A stretch of DNA of 64,000 nt from Polydactylus sextarius (Eukaryota; Chordata; Actinopteri; Polynemidae): assembly GCA_016801845.1 (NCBI GenBank), contig CM028907.1, positions 25,665,950 through 25,729,949 of the forward strand. The letters are read 5' to 3'. The translations under genes were made by a program, and so were the position numbers. Positions 26,501-38,395 of this stretch are shown piece by piece; position 1 is the stretch's first letter; every line of letters starts with the position of its first letter. Below the pieces are notes generated by a model. It did not search any database. It was not told the DNA's origin and was given only the letters and a program-made list of their open reading frames with translations.

Positions 26501-27134
26501 TACATGTGTTAGGGCATTGTCCATGTGTAACAAACAGATACACCTGGCTACTTACATAAGCTGAAGGCTCCAAGTCTGTGGCACACCTCCACTGTCAGAA
26601 TTTCCACTGCACTGACTTCATGCTGATGATATGCAGGCACATGCAGGTATGTGCACACACACTAATACACAAATGTGTTGCACACAAATGGGCACAAATG
26701 CATGCACAAATATAAACACACACACACACACTTCTTAACTCTGGAATGAAATAATGTTTGACTGTGCACTCTGATACAAAAAATGTATATAATCAAAATT
26801 GCAAGGCAAGAACATTTGTACTTTGTACTTTGAACTTTGTACTTTTTTCCATACAAACTAGTACATCATACACAATGGTTTAGATGCAGTTTCATGTGTT
26901 TAACTGTGTCCGACTCAAGAGTTGATGGTTTAAATGACTGTATGTGCTGAATCAGCACTGAGTCCTCTTTAATCAAAGAAAAAACACACACAAACACAAC
27001 TCTGAAGACAGAACACAGATTGCACGCACACACACGTGTTCTATAGGGAAAGGATATAGCAGGGCACTTGAATGACAGCATAATAACCACTGGGCCAGTG
27101 AGGACAACAGCGGATTAGAGAGTGACAGAGAGTG

Positions 27135-27138
<4 letters not shown>

Positions 27139-27173
<35 letters not shown>

Positions 27174-27182
27174 AGGGTCATT

Positions 27183-27214
<32 letters not shown>
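27139..27214. repeat. double (GA)n microsatellite
   Basis: Two GA runs (27139-27169 and 27188-27214) are separated by 18 bases of unique sequence. Confidence 0.9.
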
Positions 27215-27215
<1 letters not shown>

Positions 27216-27364
27216 AAGTGCTGCGTGTTAGGTGAGACTGATAACAGAGCAAAGAACGAGTGACGAGGAGCTGAATGTGTAAAAAAGAAAAATAAGGGGA
27301 CTGGAATGGAAAAGAAAGGATGGAAAATGCAAGAATCTGATTGTTACTAATGAACATGATGTGT

Positions 27365-28160
27365 AAAAAATTGCCTCCAAAAGTATGTGGACATTTGCTC
27401 ATTACACACACATGTGATTGTTGAATATTTATTAACACCTCCACTGACTGTAGGGTTTCACTTCCACTTAGCTACATGTGCATTTAAGTTATCTAGTTTA
27501 CATGGTGGAATGGGTCCTTATTTGAGTGTACAATATGTACACTCAAATATGTTTGATGTCCTCATGATTCCCTACCAGGGAACACAAAGAAACAGTACAG
27601 AAGGCGGAGTGGTGATAAAGAGCCCTACAGGTGGACACTGTGGTAGAGGCAGAGCTTATTAAAGTCTAACAACATCAGTAGTCATAGAAGCAAATGTCAG
27701 CATATATGTCAGGTGAAAGTTCTAACAGAAGGTTAGCAAAAGTGAGCAGAGCACTGGCAGCTTAAAGACACTGCTATGATGAAGACGTAGTCAGGTTGAA
27801 CATCAGTGTAAGGTGAAAAGGTCTGTTCTGCCTTTGGCAACTGACCTCATCCCTGATGTGTTGGATGTGGCTGTGGACAACTCTGTGCAGGCTCGTCATG
27901 TTCTTCTATAACAGTCTCACTAAACAAGACCAAAAATACAAAAATGCGCACATGAACATTGTCATGTTGAAACAGGAAAGGGCCTTCCCCACAATGCTGT
28001 GCAAAGCTGAAAGCACACTCTTGTCTAAATACAATTGTGTGAGGTAGCACTGAGATTTCCCTTCACTGGAACAAAGGGAGTTTAGCTCAAACCATGAAAT
28101 CCAGCCCCTGGAATAAAAACATGAGGAAAGAGGTATCCACATACTGTTGAATATATTATG
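27365..28160 (-). mobile_element. degenerate Tc1-family transposon with transposase remnant
   Basis: The left edge carries CTCCAAAAGTATGTGGACAT, a typical Tc1/mariner-like fish terminal motif, and the right edge carries GTATCCACATACTGTTGAAT as its decayed inverted partner. Between them the minus strand still shows pieces of the DDE transposase: FQHDN near 27970, matching the common QHDNA motif, and EEHDEPAQS near 27890, matching the region before the catalytic PDLNPIEHLW block. The frame is broken by stops and indels, so the element is a dead pseudogene. Confidence 0.65.
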
Positions 28161-30871
28161 TATTTAAAATGTGAGAATATTCTGTACATTACATCACCAG
28201 ACTAGCACAAAAAGCACATAATGTTCATGTAGATAAAGTTGTTGCTCTCCCAACAGAAAGAATTAATATCATTAAAATTATGTATAACAAATTATTGTTT
28301 ACATTTCTTTGCAGACTTTTGAAATGCACACTTACAAAAATGCATACAATTTTTTTACTGAAATGGATCACCATGATATCACCATGAGTTGAGGTTATTT
28401 GTGGTTATTTAGTCATAAAAAAATCTTCAATGGTGAGATTTCTGCTCAGTAGACAATCAGGAAAATATGCATGTGTGTTTTGAGGATGTGAATGCATGCA
28501 AAATGTTGCAACACGGGTCCCGCATTACACCACATCCCCCCTCCAAGAAACCAGAGACAAATAAATATAGTTCTGTTTAGAAAGAGAGAAGCGATCCTCT
28601 TGCTGTGTTGCTTACCTCCTGTTTTCATGTGAAGCATAAGTGCAAAGCAGCGTGATAAAAAAAAATGTGAGAGTAAGTGAGGGTGGGGACAAAAAATGGA
28701 TCAAACAGGCAAAAAAACAGGCCACGTAGAAGAAATAGATGAACATGCACTTCTTGTTTCACTTCTGTAAACCGCACTGGTTATGTAGAAATGAGCTAAT
28801 ACCTAGTTACCGTAACCAAGAGCCCTGGGACAAATAAACTCCTTAAAATACTGCTATAGCTGTCCTGGGGATCTGCTGGCTCCAGAGAACACTCCACCAC
28901 AACACACTTTTTTTTCCAAGGGCTGAAAATCAGGGTTAATGAACAACTGACTTAAGGTCCTAGAGCAAATAAACTCTGTTTAAGTATTTTTGGACCAAGC
29001 ATGAAGGCATGTTCAACACTCTGTTCAGACCTTGTGAAACTAAGCTCTCAGTGAAGTTAATTTCCCTATGGACAAAAAATGTATGCACACTGAAAAAGAC
29101 ATCAAAAAAATCTTTAATGCGTTTAATGGCAAACGAGGATGACATCCAACTACATGCAGAAATGTAGTGAGAAAGTTGAACCTTCTGTGGATGACATCAT
29201 TGATCTCCAGAGTGACACATAAATGCATGCGAAATGATTTTTTATCTCTATTGAATTTTCTCACTGACACACACCAAGACAAGTAATTATGACAACAGCT
29301 CCCTGTACAATAATAACAGGAAATTGTGCAGGATGATGTGCAGGAAGGCTCAGCACCAAGCTATTGTATGTAGAAGTAGAATGATGACAAATATGGAGGA
29401 AGAGCAAAAGCTGAAATACTTTCTATGTCTATGTATGTACCTCTTTGTACAATCTTGGAAGAACCTGATAATTTGAGATTGGACATTTTTGGAAAGTGAA
29501 GTCATTCTGGGCAGTCTCAACTTTCTTCAAGGGAATGTTTGAGGAACAAAGATTTTGTTTAAGCGTCATATCTTAGCCACATAAATGAATCACTTCAGAC
29601 TTTTGACTGCCTTGTCTTATTTGTCTGATGTATGACTTGACCCGAATGACCTCCTAAGTGTCTGGAATTTGATTCGACTTTCAGGTGCCATTTGTGAAGG
29701 CATTTATTGTTTGATCTCAGGGCTATTGTCTATCCCACTGTCCCACTGTTATGCGCCATTTTCAATAAGTTGGCATTGCTGTAGACTGTGTCAAAGAGAC
29801 ATGGTGTCTTGCACAAAGCACTGTGATGTGAAACATGGGGATTACAAGGGAAAATCCAAAAGCATAAAAAAGTAAACAGACATTATTTCAGAAAACTAAT
29901 AGCAACCTAATAATAAACAAAAGAGCCTTTATTAAAATGACCTCTGTCCACTATTTAAAGCAAGACAAGTCCTGAACCTACCAAAGTTATAAAGTTACCT
30001 GCTTATATCAATAAAATGTATGACGTAAAACATCAGACATCCCAAAGTTTTTCCAAAGTTGTTACATCAGACTTTAATACATTATGAGGTAGGCTAAGGG
30101 TGAAGACAACATTTGTTGAGATATCAAATGTCAAGAATTTGTCAGACAACATTTTGGGTGGAAAGCCTCTGAGTCTTGGATTCAACTGTTTAACCTTTAA
30201 CAAGTATATTGGATCCACAATGCAGACACAGATAGACTGGTAGAGTTTTCTGGTATATTCAGAAAAAGTGAAAGAAACAACTCAGGAGTTGGGGCAGGGC
30301 AAGATACTGCTTTTCAGAATTTATGAAGGGTGCTGGGGTCAGTATGGCTAAGGGCGAGGCAGAGGAACCAAAGTTGTCTTAGGAGCAGACACAGATGAGG
30401 CTGGCCATGGCTTTCATGAGCAGGTTGGGTGGTGATCCTGGGAGCAAAATAGGCTAGGTTAGACAAGCCACACGTAACAAAGGTTTTCTCTGGGTGGCCG
30501 AGTATTACCACTGGTGTGCAGCGACAAACTGGCAAAGAATGGGAGGTTTTTAAACTGCAGATCATTGCTATGTGGGTAATGAGCTGCAGGTACATGCAGA
30601 TGACTGGCAGGAATTCAGGAACAAGGTCAGCCTTGCCCAGCCTACGACAGCAATAAATGCACGCATATATCACTCAACCAGGAAGAAAAACTGAGGACAA
30701 ACAGAACTTCTATTTAATCTTCACATGGACTTCACTTCTGCATGACCTAAAAGCAACAGATGTTTTGATAAAACTCCACAACAATATAAAAAAACAGTAT
30801 CACACATGTCTTTCATGGGCATGGTTCCAATTTTTTTTGGTTTTGTTACACTGTAAGGTCTCAGCAATGCA
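28161..30871. other. intergenic, possible interspersed repeat at 30.2-30.66 kb
   Basis: No gene is supported. The part at about 30300-30640 (for example GGGAGGTTTTTAAACTGCAG and GAGCTGCAGGTACATGCAG) resembles a common fish interspersed repeat that I cannot name with confidence. Confidence 0.4.
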
Positions 30872-31490
30872 TTATAAGGGACATAGAATGCAAAACCCTA
30901 TTTTCCTTCATTCCTGAATGAAGACAGTTAGTTGTGTAAAACAAACAATACCAGAACCTCAAACCTAGTCAAACCCTCAAACCCTTGGAGTCTGCCACGA
31001 CCAACAATAACATTTTTGATTATTTTTTTTTCACTTGAATTGTCTTATCTGTGTTTCTTTCTTCTTTACCCAAGAATCATACTTTCGTTGCTCTGTTGTT
31101 CCTCTGCATCTTGTTCTCATTCCTCTGTATGTCTAGCATGTGGAGAAATTGACAATTTAGTTGACTTGACTTAAGTCATGGAGTTCAGTAAAGTGCGCCA
31201 GCTTGTTTGTGTGACACCAACACATACTTTGCTACAATATAGTTGCTGCTCTGACACATTCATTTTAGTCTCTGGGCGACTGGCTGCTCCTCAGTATCTG
31301 ACTCCTCTGAATCAGGATCAAACAGGTTGAAGTTAACTTTACCTTTACTGTAAACCAACCAATCAGTGCACAGCTCATTTAAATATTAAGGAGGGGAGAA
31401 CTGGTGGGTTCATTCTAGAGGGATTTCATGAGGTTGTATTAGGTCGTTTACAATCCTGGGACTTTTTCAGCCCAATAGTGAAGGTGGGTA
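30872..31490 (-). mobile_element. TTAA-type non-autonomous DNA transposon, second copy (inverted)
   Basis: The minus strand of 31201-31488 matches 766-1068 closely, and 30930-30962 matches 1142-1172. The low-coordinate end reads AAGGGACATAGAATGC, related to the terminal repeat at 691-710, but the flanking TTAA has decayed to TTAT. About 240 bp at 30963-31200 are absent from the copy near position 1000. They include a TCAAGTCAACTAAATTG motif often seen in fish repeats, so this part is probably a nested insertion or an internal part lost from the other copy. No transposase is encoded. Confidence 0.6.
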
Positions 31491-32199
31491 GTGAAACACT
31501 ATGTCTGTGCTAGTCCCCTAGTCAAGTCCAGCTCCTCATCTTGTGTCTTGGGAAAAGCCAGAATGTGTTTTCAAGTTGTCTTGTTACAAACTTACAAATG
31601 ACTGATCAGAATAATGTGCAAATGGGTTTGTAATGTGTATGTGATGAAGGGTGGACTGAGGGCAAAGTGTGCAAAGGCTAGACAAGGCCGCACATGGAGC
31701 CACAACACCCCCACAGCAAACAAGAGGGAGACCAAACTACCAACCCAACCCATTCAAACACACTCTTGCCACATGACAACACTATTGTGGTAGAAGGAGA
31801 CTGTGTGTGTTGGTGGGGTGGGGTGGTCATCTGGGTTTCCTCCAGGGAGTGAAACAAACGGACTGAAGGAGATTCACTTCCCCATTGGGGCAGACAGATA
31901 ATATTGACACAGTCTGTCACAATAAGAGGCAGACTGAGCCAAAATCTCTATCCACAGGAGGAAGGGTTTACTGACGGTCTGTCAAACAAACGACCCAAAT
32001 CTGAGTTCAAGTGACTTTTTGATTGCAGGATGGGTTTCTCTTCAAACTAAGACAGAACCAAGTGATCAATCCTAATTTACAGTCAATCAATCCTAAGTAA
32101 ACTTTTCAGCAAACTCACTTTTGCAAAGGTTTATGTCAAAAGACAGGAAACCACACTAGAAAAGACACAGCTAGAAAACCACACACAGAGGCAGTATGT
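31491..32199. other. intergenic, nothing recognised
   Basis: Ordinary-complexity sequence with no supported exon, terminal repeat or RNA gene. Confidence 0.5.
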
Positions 32200-33320
32200 G
32201 AGGATGCTCTCAATAGAACAGTGATAGAAGGCCACCAACAGTTTCTTAAGGATATTGTTCCCTCTGAGGACCCTCAGGAAGTAAAGTCTCTACTGGGCCT
32301 TTTTTTAGCAGCTCATTGGTGTTTGTGTCCCAGGTTAGGTCCTCCGTTATGTGGACAGCCAGAAAATGAAAGTCCGGAACCCTTTTCACACAGTCCCTGT
32401 TTATAAGACGTGGCTGAATCTTTGTTTTATTCCTCCTGTGTTCCCGCTCCACCTCGTCCGTGTAGGTAGACTCCCCCCAGAGATGAGTGTCATTACTGTG
32501 GTGTCATCTGTGAATTTAACAATGGTGTTGCTGTGGTGGGCAGGGGTGCAGTCATGGGTGTAGAGAGAATAGAGCGGGGGGCTCAGCACACAGCCCTGTG
32601 GGGAGCCAGTGCTATGGCTGAGTGCTGTGGAGATGTGGGAGCCCACTCTAACCCTCTGGGTGGAGTGTGGGAGACCCAAGTCGAACAATTTAGACCGGTT
32701 TGTAGGGTAGGATTGTATTGTAATGCTGCATGGAGAGCTGTGGCTGCGGTGTCCTCAGTAGACCTGTCAGCCCTGTATGCAAACTGGTGGGAGTCAAAAG
32801 TGAAAGGTTTAAAGGGATGTAATACGAAGCTAGAACGGATTCTCTAAACTTTTCATCACCACAGGGGTGAGTCGTTGAGACTGGAGCTTTTTTGGCAGGG
32901 AGGCCTATGATGGAGGACTTACAGCAGTCCTTCAGCGCAAGTCTGGAGACACCATCAGGACCAACAGTGGACAGCTCACAGCGTTCTCCTCCACTTTGTG
33001 GGTGAAACTGCTGCAGAATGCTGCATGTTGTAGATCTGCCTCTGGTGACTCTACAACCGCAAAGTGGGCATAGAAGATGTTCAGCTCCTCTGCCAGTGAG
33101 GCACCACCTTCAGCAGCTCCAAGGTTGGTCTTGTGGTTGGTGATGTGCTGGAGTCCCTGCCACAACTGCTGCTGTCATTGCTGTCCAAGATCCTCGATGA
33201 TCCTCCTGTAGTCCAACTTCACTCTCCAGGTGATTTTCTTCAGGTTGGCATCGAGGCCTGTCACCTGACCTGAAGGCGATGCTCTTTAGCAGCTGCTGGA
33301 CTTTCCAGTAGGCTTAGTTT
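32200..33320 (-). mobile_element. CR1/L2/Rex1-type LINE fragment, reverse transcriptase remnant
   Basis: Read on the minus strand, pieces of a non-LTR retrotransposon polyprotein appear in the right order. Near 33165 is WQGLQHITNHKT, the linker between endonuclease and RT. Near 32780 is FAYRADRSTED, an RT finger motif. Then come TGSPQGCVLSPPLYSLYTHD and KFTDDTT near 32570-32620, where the catalytic (F/Y)ADD has mutated to FTDD, and finally FLAVHITEDLTW near 32350. Frameshifts and stops separate them and the 5' part is missing, so it is an inactive 5'-truncated copy. The RT clade is inferred from motif style. Confidence 0.85.
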
Positions 33321-34235
33321 TTTCAAATTTGACACCCCCCCAAATTATTGTTTTTTTTTTTTTTTTTTTTTTTATTTTAGTTAATAACAATAACTAACTA
33401 TGATGTGATCAACCTTGATCAATCTTTGCTCAGGCCTCATTTGGCCTGGTTTTAATCATCCTTTAAATCTTTTTGCTTTTGCGCCTGTTTTAGTTTTTGT
33501 TGGTGCTCTAATTTTACAGGAATGTGTGAGATATTTGACAAACAGTAAATGGTTAAGATGACATCAGAAAGGGTGTGTGTGATTTTGCGTTGTGAGTGCT
33601 TCTGCTCGAGTCAGCTCAGGGTGAGTCACTTATTGGGGAAACATGTCATGTCTCCCCTCAGGTGAAAGGACAACTCAACCACATAAACGAACACATGCAC
33701 AAACACACTGGTGAGTCAGGAAGGTGTGTCTGCATGTGTGTGACTTGTCTGCATATATGCATCTAAAAATCTATGTGTTTACCTGCTAAAATGGTGCCCC
33801 GCAAAACCACTGTGACCTCACCTCCAAGTGTGAGTGCATCTTGTCATTTGTGCGTCAAATGTGGGCGGGCCGACCACAGCGTTTACACACATCGCCATGG
33901 TGTGACCTCGGAGGTTGCCGGTGGCCCGTGATTGGCTGCCAGCTACCAGCTCATTAAACCAGCTCACATGGGGACACCGTGCCAGAAGACACACTCTCCA
34001 TTTGTTTCACAACACACGGATAAAGTCGCACACTCTCGTCAGAGGGACACCGCAGGTATGGCAGGCAGCCATGCGCACCATGCCCACCTCTGCATGTGCA
34101 CACACACCTCATAGCTGCACTGAGTTTGTCTGGCTCCTGTGACCTGGATGAACTTTGGCTCACCCTCCTTGGTTCATTATACCACATAGCCTTGCACCTA
34201 GATGCTTGACTAAACTTAAGGGTCATGACTTACAA
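33321..34235. other. intergenic, poly(T) and unassigned sequence
   Basis: A T run of about 23 bases at 33350-33373 follows the LINE fragment. The rest, including a moderately GC-rich part at 33.8-34.15 kb, shows no exon that I can support. Confidence 0.45.
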
Positions 34236-34380
34236 CAGAGAAGAGAAAAGAAAAGAAGAGAAGAGAAGAGAAGAGAAGAGAAGAGAAGAGAAGAGAAGAG
34301 AAGAGAAGAGAAGAGAAGAGAAGAGAAGAGAAGAGAAGAGAAGAGAAGAGAAGAGAAGAGAAGAGAAGAGAAGAGAAAAA
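34236..34380. repeat. (AAGAG)n pentanucleotide tandem array
   Basis: About 25 nearly perfect AAGAG units form a pure purine strand of roughly 140 bases, with slightly degenerate AAAAG units at both edges. The open frame through it is an artefact of the repeat. Confidence 0.97.
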
Positions 34381-35684
34381 AAATAATCACAACAGGGAAG
34401 ACAGTGTTATAACTGAGAAGAAATAAGAAGAATTAAGAATCACACTGTGCTGCTGTTTTTTGGAAACAAGTCGGCTTTAGAGGAACTAAGAAAAATTGAC
34501 TAAAATGTTATCTTGATGACAATGCACTTTTGACACTGAGCAGTGGATGTTGAAAGGGTTTGGTCAGCAGAACTGGTGAGAGAATTTTCTCAATCCACAA
34601 AAGAGGATCTCAGGACAGGAGAGGGAACAGCCATTCAGGAACTGTTTATTATATCATGAGTTTTTCTCTGTTTTTATTCTTCTCACCATAAACAATTTCC
34701 AGAGAACATTTTTCAACATTGTCAGGCTTTATATAGCCATTCTCATTGTCTATTGACTGCATGTGTTTTGTGAAGCTATCAAACTTGTAGTGATATCACA
34801 GTAATTCCACAACAAACCATTTACTTCATTAAATAAAGTTTCATGATAACTGGAAGAAATGATGGTCATAACAAAACAAAACAAAAACAAACTTCCCATA
34901 AAATAAATTTCTCAGTACAGTTCTTAGGTCTTAGTTTGCATCATATCACCATATTCACATTTGCTGTTTAGAATACATACATGTGTTCACACTGACAAGT
35001 ATGTTATACATTAAGTGTGCTGTTCTGGTCATTTCTGACAAACAGCCATCATATTGGCTGCATAGCGGAAGTGAAGGTATATTTTCAAACTTTTGAAAAT
35101 AGTAGTTTTGGAAGAAGAAAGCATTGTTGGTACTGATCGTGTCATAATTTTCCATGTTACACCCAGGCCCCCAACTTGTACATCACTCAGCACATCATGT
35201 GCAGCAGACAGACGCCTGTACTACCTTGACATGCTGCCATTGAAGACCAACCCTAGTTAAGAGGCTGATAATAAACTGGATGACACTGTGGGCGAACACA
35301 AGTACAATGTTCATCAAGTCAAGTGACCAAAACAGGCGGCAGATATTTTAGTGGGCGACAATGACAGTCACATGTTGCAATTGTCATTTACGAAGACTGC
35401 ACCCCAGCACTGTTTGAGTCTGATGGATTTGGACAAAGATACTCTGTTGAAAGTCACGCACTGCATCAGTGAGTATACTGTGTATACAGTAAACTGCATA
35501 GACTGATTGAAGTATCCCACATTGAACTTTTCTAGTCTGATGAAAAATTCTCAGTCAGTGGTGCTCCGATCTTTTTAAAGTCAGAAAAGTAGCGAAACTG
35601 ATAGAACTAAAAGTCATAGGTTCAAGTAAAAGTATCATTATAGGTGTGGGTTTATAGTTGATGTTCAGTATATATTTCATTGTT
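34381..35684. other. intergenic, no gene supported
   Basis: No convincing exon. The segment at 35.3-35.5 kb gives a short stretch of ordinary-looking protein in one plus frame but has no clear splice sites. Confidence 0.45.
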
Positions 35685-35830
35685 GGACTTGCATGTTTTT
35701 GGACTCTGGGAGGAAGCTGATGCACCATGGCACAGGGAAAACATCTAAAGTTCCACACTGAGAGGTGCTGGCTGAATCAGGGCCCAAACCTAGAACCTTC
35801 TTGCCATCATATGACAGTGTCTCAATGTGC
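35685..35830 (-). mobile_element. decayed tRNA-derived SINE
   Basis: The text GTTTTTGGACTCTGGGAGGA, then a degraded GGGAAAACATCTAAAGTTCC, then CCTAGAACCTTCTTGCCATC follows the layout of a very common fish SINE whose tRNA-like head lies at the high-coordinate end on the minus strand. The family name is not assigned. Confidence 0.6.
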
Positions 35831-37209
35831 AGATAAAATATCACATTTTCTCTTTTCAATTTTCTGGTTCCATTTGAGGAACAACTGCTTTGTGTGAATC
35901 GCTGCTGCTTCGGATATAAATCATCCTCTTCTTCTTCCTATTACTTCTTCCTCCTTCATATTAATAGCTGCCACTTTAGAACAGCTCATGGCATCTTTGT
36001 TTGATTTCACAATTAGGTTTTTTCTGGCAGCGTAAACTTCGCAGTGACTCATGATTGTAGCATCTGTTGTGACTCGTGAGTGTGACAGCCTGTACTGTAT
36101 ACCAATGGCCTTTTCAGTGGGTGGCAGAGTTCCTCTGTGCCACTTTCTCCTTCTGTTTTAAATTCTTGGAAACACATTATTGCTATAAAATAGTTATAGA
36201 ACTACTACTGAATTCAAATCTGTGACATTTTCAAATCTATGCCCCGATCTGCCATCAAACTAAAAAAAACACAAATCTTGCCAAAATCACAAGTTTGGTG
36301 TTGCATGTCAGTGTGTTTATATGTGTTTATGCACCTTGAGGCCTGGTAGACTACACGCTGACTCATCATTCTCATGGAAGAGAATCTGCTGACCAAATTA
36401 GCTCTGCAGGGGAAACCCCGTTATACAACTGAGTGACATTTAAACTGCCACTCTTTCAGTATGACACATCTCTTGTTTTGTCTTATGCATTTCCTCCTTC
36501 ATATATTTTCATGTCCTTATTTTTAATTTCATTCTGTTTTTTACCTAACACCAAAAAAAAAAAAAAAAAAAAAAACTGTCCTTGCTACTTTTCTCTCCTT
36601 CTCACTCTACTGTGATGTTTCATCTCACTCAATCCTCTAACTGGGGCCTTCTCCCTCCTTCTCTCCCTCTGCCACTCAGTCGTTCATCTTCCGTCCATTC
36701 CTGCACCGACACCTCACCACCACCCACCCACCTCGTCTCCCTTTCACCATACGATACTTCTCTGTTGACATGTCCGTCTGTGAGTTGCTATAGCAACCAG
36801 GCTTTTCTGCTGACCCCTACCTTGCTTTGCGTGACAGAGCTGCAGGACATGCAGTCACAGGGCAAAGATTAGCAGACGGATCTACAGTACAAGGAGACAT
36901 GTAAATGCATGCACACAAACTCGTATGCATGCACTTACATGTCCATTTAACATTTAATCATGCAGATACAACCATGCATGTACACTCAGCACAGCACATA
37001 AAAACACTTTTCATGACACAAACAAAAGTAGAAAAGAGTCATCTACAAACAAACTGCATATTCATTGAACATTTTTATTTTATATTAAAAATAACATTCA
37101 TAACAGTAACAGTTGTACAACCAATAATTAGAATCTGAAACGTGTTTGCAACAATAATTACACTTGAGAACTGGAGGACTTGGTATCCTCCTTTTTTTTT
37201 TTTTTTAAA
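35831..37209. other. intergenic between ncf4 and pdgfb
   Basis: No gene is supported. A 24-base A run at about 36551-36574 is present. The T-rich tract at 37191-37206 lies just beyond the proposed pdgfb 3' end. Confidence 0.45.
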
Positions 37210-38075
37210 TAAGTTAAGAAATAAAGTTTTTATTCTTCCCCCAGATATCACTTTCTAAAAGCATTTATACATACAGTGTTGGCTATAACTGGCTCACAGC
37301 AATTTCTAAAAGCCAGGTCTTTAAGACTTGCTTTAATGTGGATATTCATAGCATGTTATCTAGGCAGGCATTTGGTTGTTATTCCATTTAGATCTGGCAG
37401 TAGTACAAAATGAGCAGGTTATCGATATTTTCCAGTACATCAAGCTACAGTACACGGCAGAGCACTTCCCTAAAGTCAGTGTAGTATGATCAGTGTATTG
37501 CTACTCCAGTGTTAGATAAAGTTAGACTCAGACATTGTAGGATAACTGTAATGTTTGGCATTGAGGCTTGAGCTGCTCTCTCCAGTTTCCAGTTATTGTC
37601 CCAATCTAGAAATCCAGCTCTCCACATCTCCAATTTCAACTTGAGCTCCACATTAACCCCAAACAGTGACTCCTTAGTCCTAGTCCAAGTCATAGTCAAG
37701 TTCACAAACCAGCCAATCAATGGCTGCCAACTCAAAAGAACAGACCACCAGTATGGTTTTCTGATGAACTTCTGATGTTGAAGTGAGATTTGTGGTTCAG
37801 ACGAACTATATCCAGTGTTTAGTGTGACGAATATCTTCCAGTCCGAGAGGCGTTCATAAGATTGCACTTTAATCCAATCCAAGCTGGTCGCTCTGCGGCA
37901 GCTCTGGAGCCAGAAACGTAACTTTCTCTGAACATGTCCTTCACCTTTGTAGATTCCTCAGTGTTCATCCACAAAATCAGCTGTCCTGCATTCAAGAATC
38001 CTGTTCCTTGTCTCTCACTGTTTGCCTTTGGAGCAATGTGTCTGGCCAAACGCTTCTGGTTAGCTTCACTATTTC
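37210..38075 (-). other. pdgfb: probable pdgfb exon 7, untranslated
   Basis: A strong acceptor on the minus strand (TTTTTCTCTTACAG, ending at 38076) lies 320 bases downstream of the donor that follows the stop-codon exon. The mammalian gene also has a last exon that is wholly untranslated. Candidate poly(A) signals AATAAA on the minus strand occur at 37234-37229 and at 37079-37074. An intronic AATAAA near 38092 and an A28 run at 38109-38136 lie just upstream of the acceptor. The 3' boundary is uncertain. Open frames inside this exon, including one of 130 codons, are not considered coding. Confidence 0.45.
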
Positions 38076-38395
38076 CTGTAAGAGAAAAAGATTTATTGAA
38101 TACATGCATTGTTTTTTTTTTTTTTTTTTTTTTTTCTTGTCTTTGCACTGTCTTCCTTCCTTCCTTGGTATCACAGGGTTTGACAACAAAAGGAAACAGC
38201 CATGGAATTTGTATCTCAGTGTCATTATTTAGAGATTCAGAGTCTTTATATTTACTTTATTTTATTCGCATGCTTAAATAAAAAAAAGACTTTTCTTTTG
38301 ACCTTCACAAACATCAGAGATCAAGGTCAGCTACAGCACAATATCACTGTGTCAGGTGAAAAACGATCATCCCTCTCTCTTTTTTTTCCGCTTAC

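Larger units (their letters stand above)
21881..27364. other. intergenic, no gene supported
   Basis: The region contains purine-rich low-complexity DNA (21.3-22.3 kb), a 17-base or longer T run near 23244, (CA)n near 23701, an A run near 26261 and two (GA)n tracts near 27.15 kb. Open frames are short and repeat-driven. A block at 24610-24850 looks like ordinary-complexity repeat DNA on the minus strand, but I cannot name it. Confidence 0.45.

Noticed and set aside
34155..34412. Lys/Arg/Glu-rich open frame of 85 codons
   Set aside because: It is produced by the AAGAG tandem array.
37490..37882. Minus-strand open frame of 130 codons
   Set aside because: It lies in the proposed pdgfb 3' UTR, has no recognisable domain, and its composition fits chance in a stop-poor stretch.
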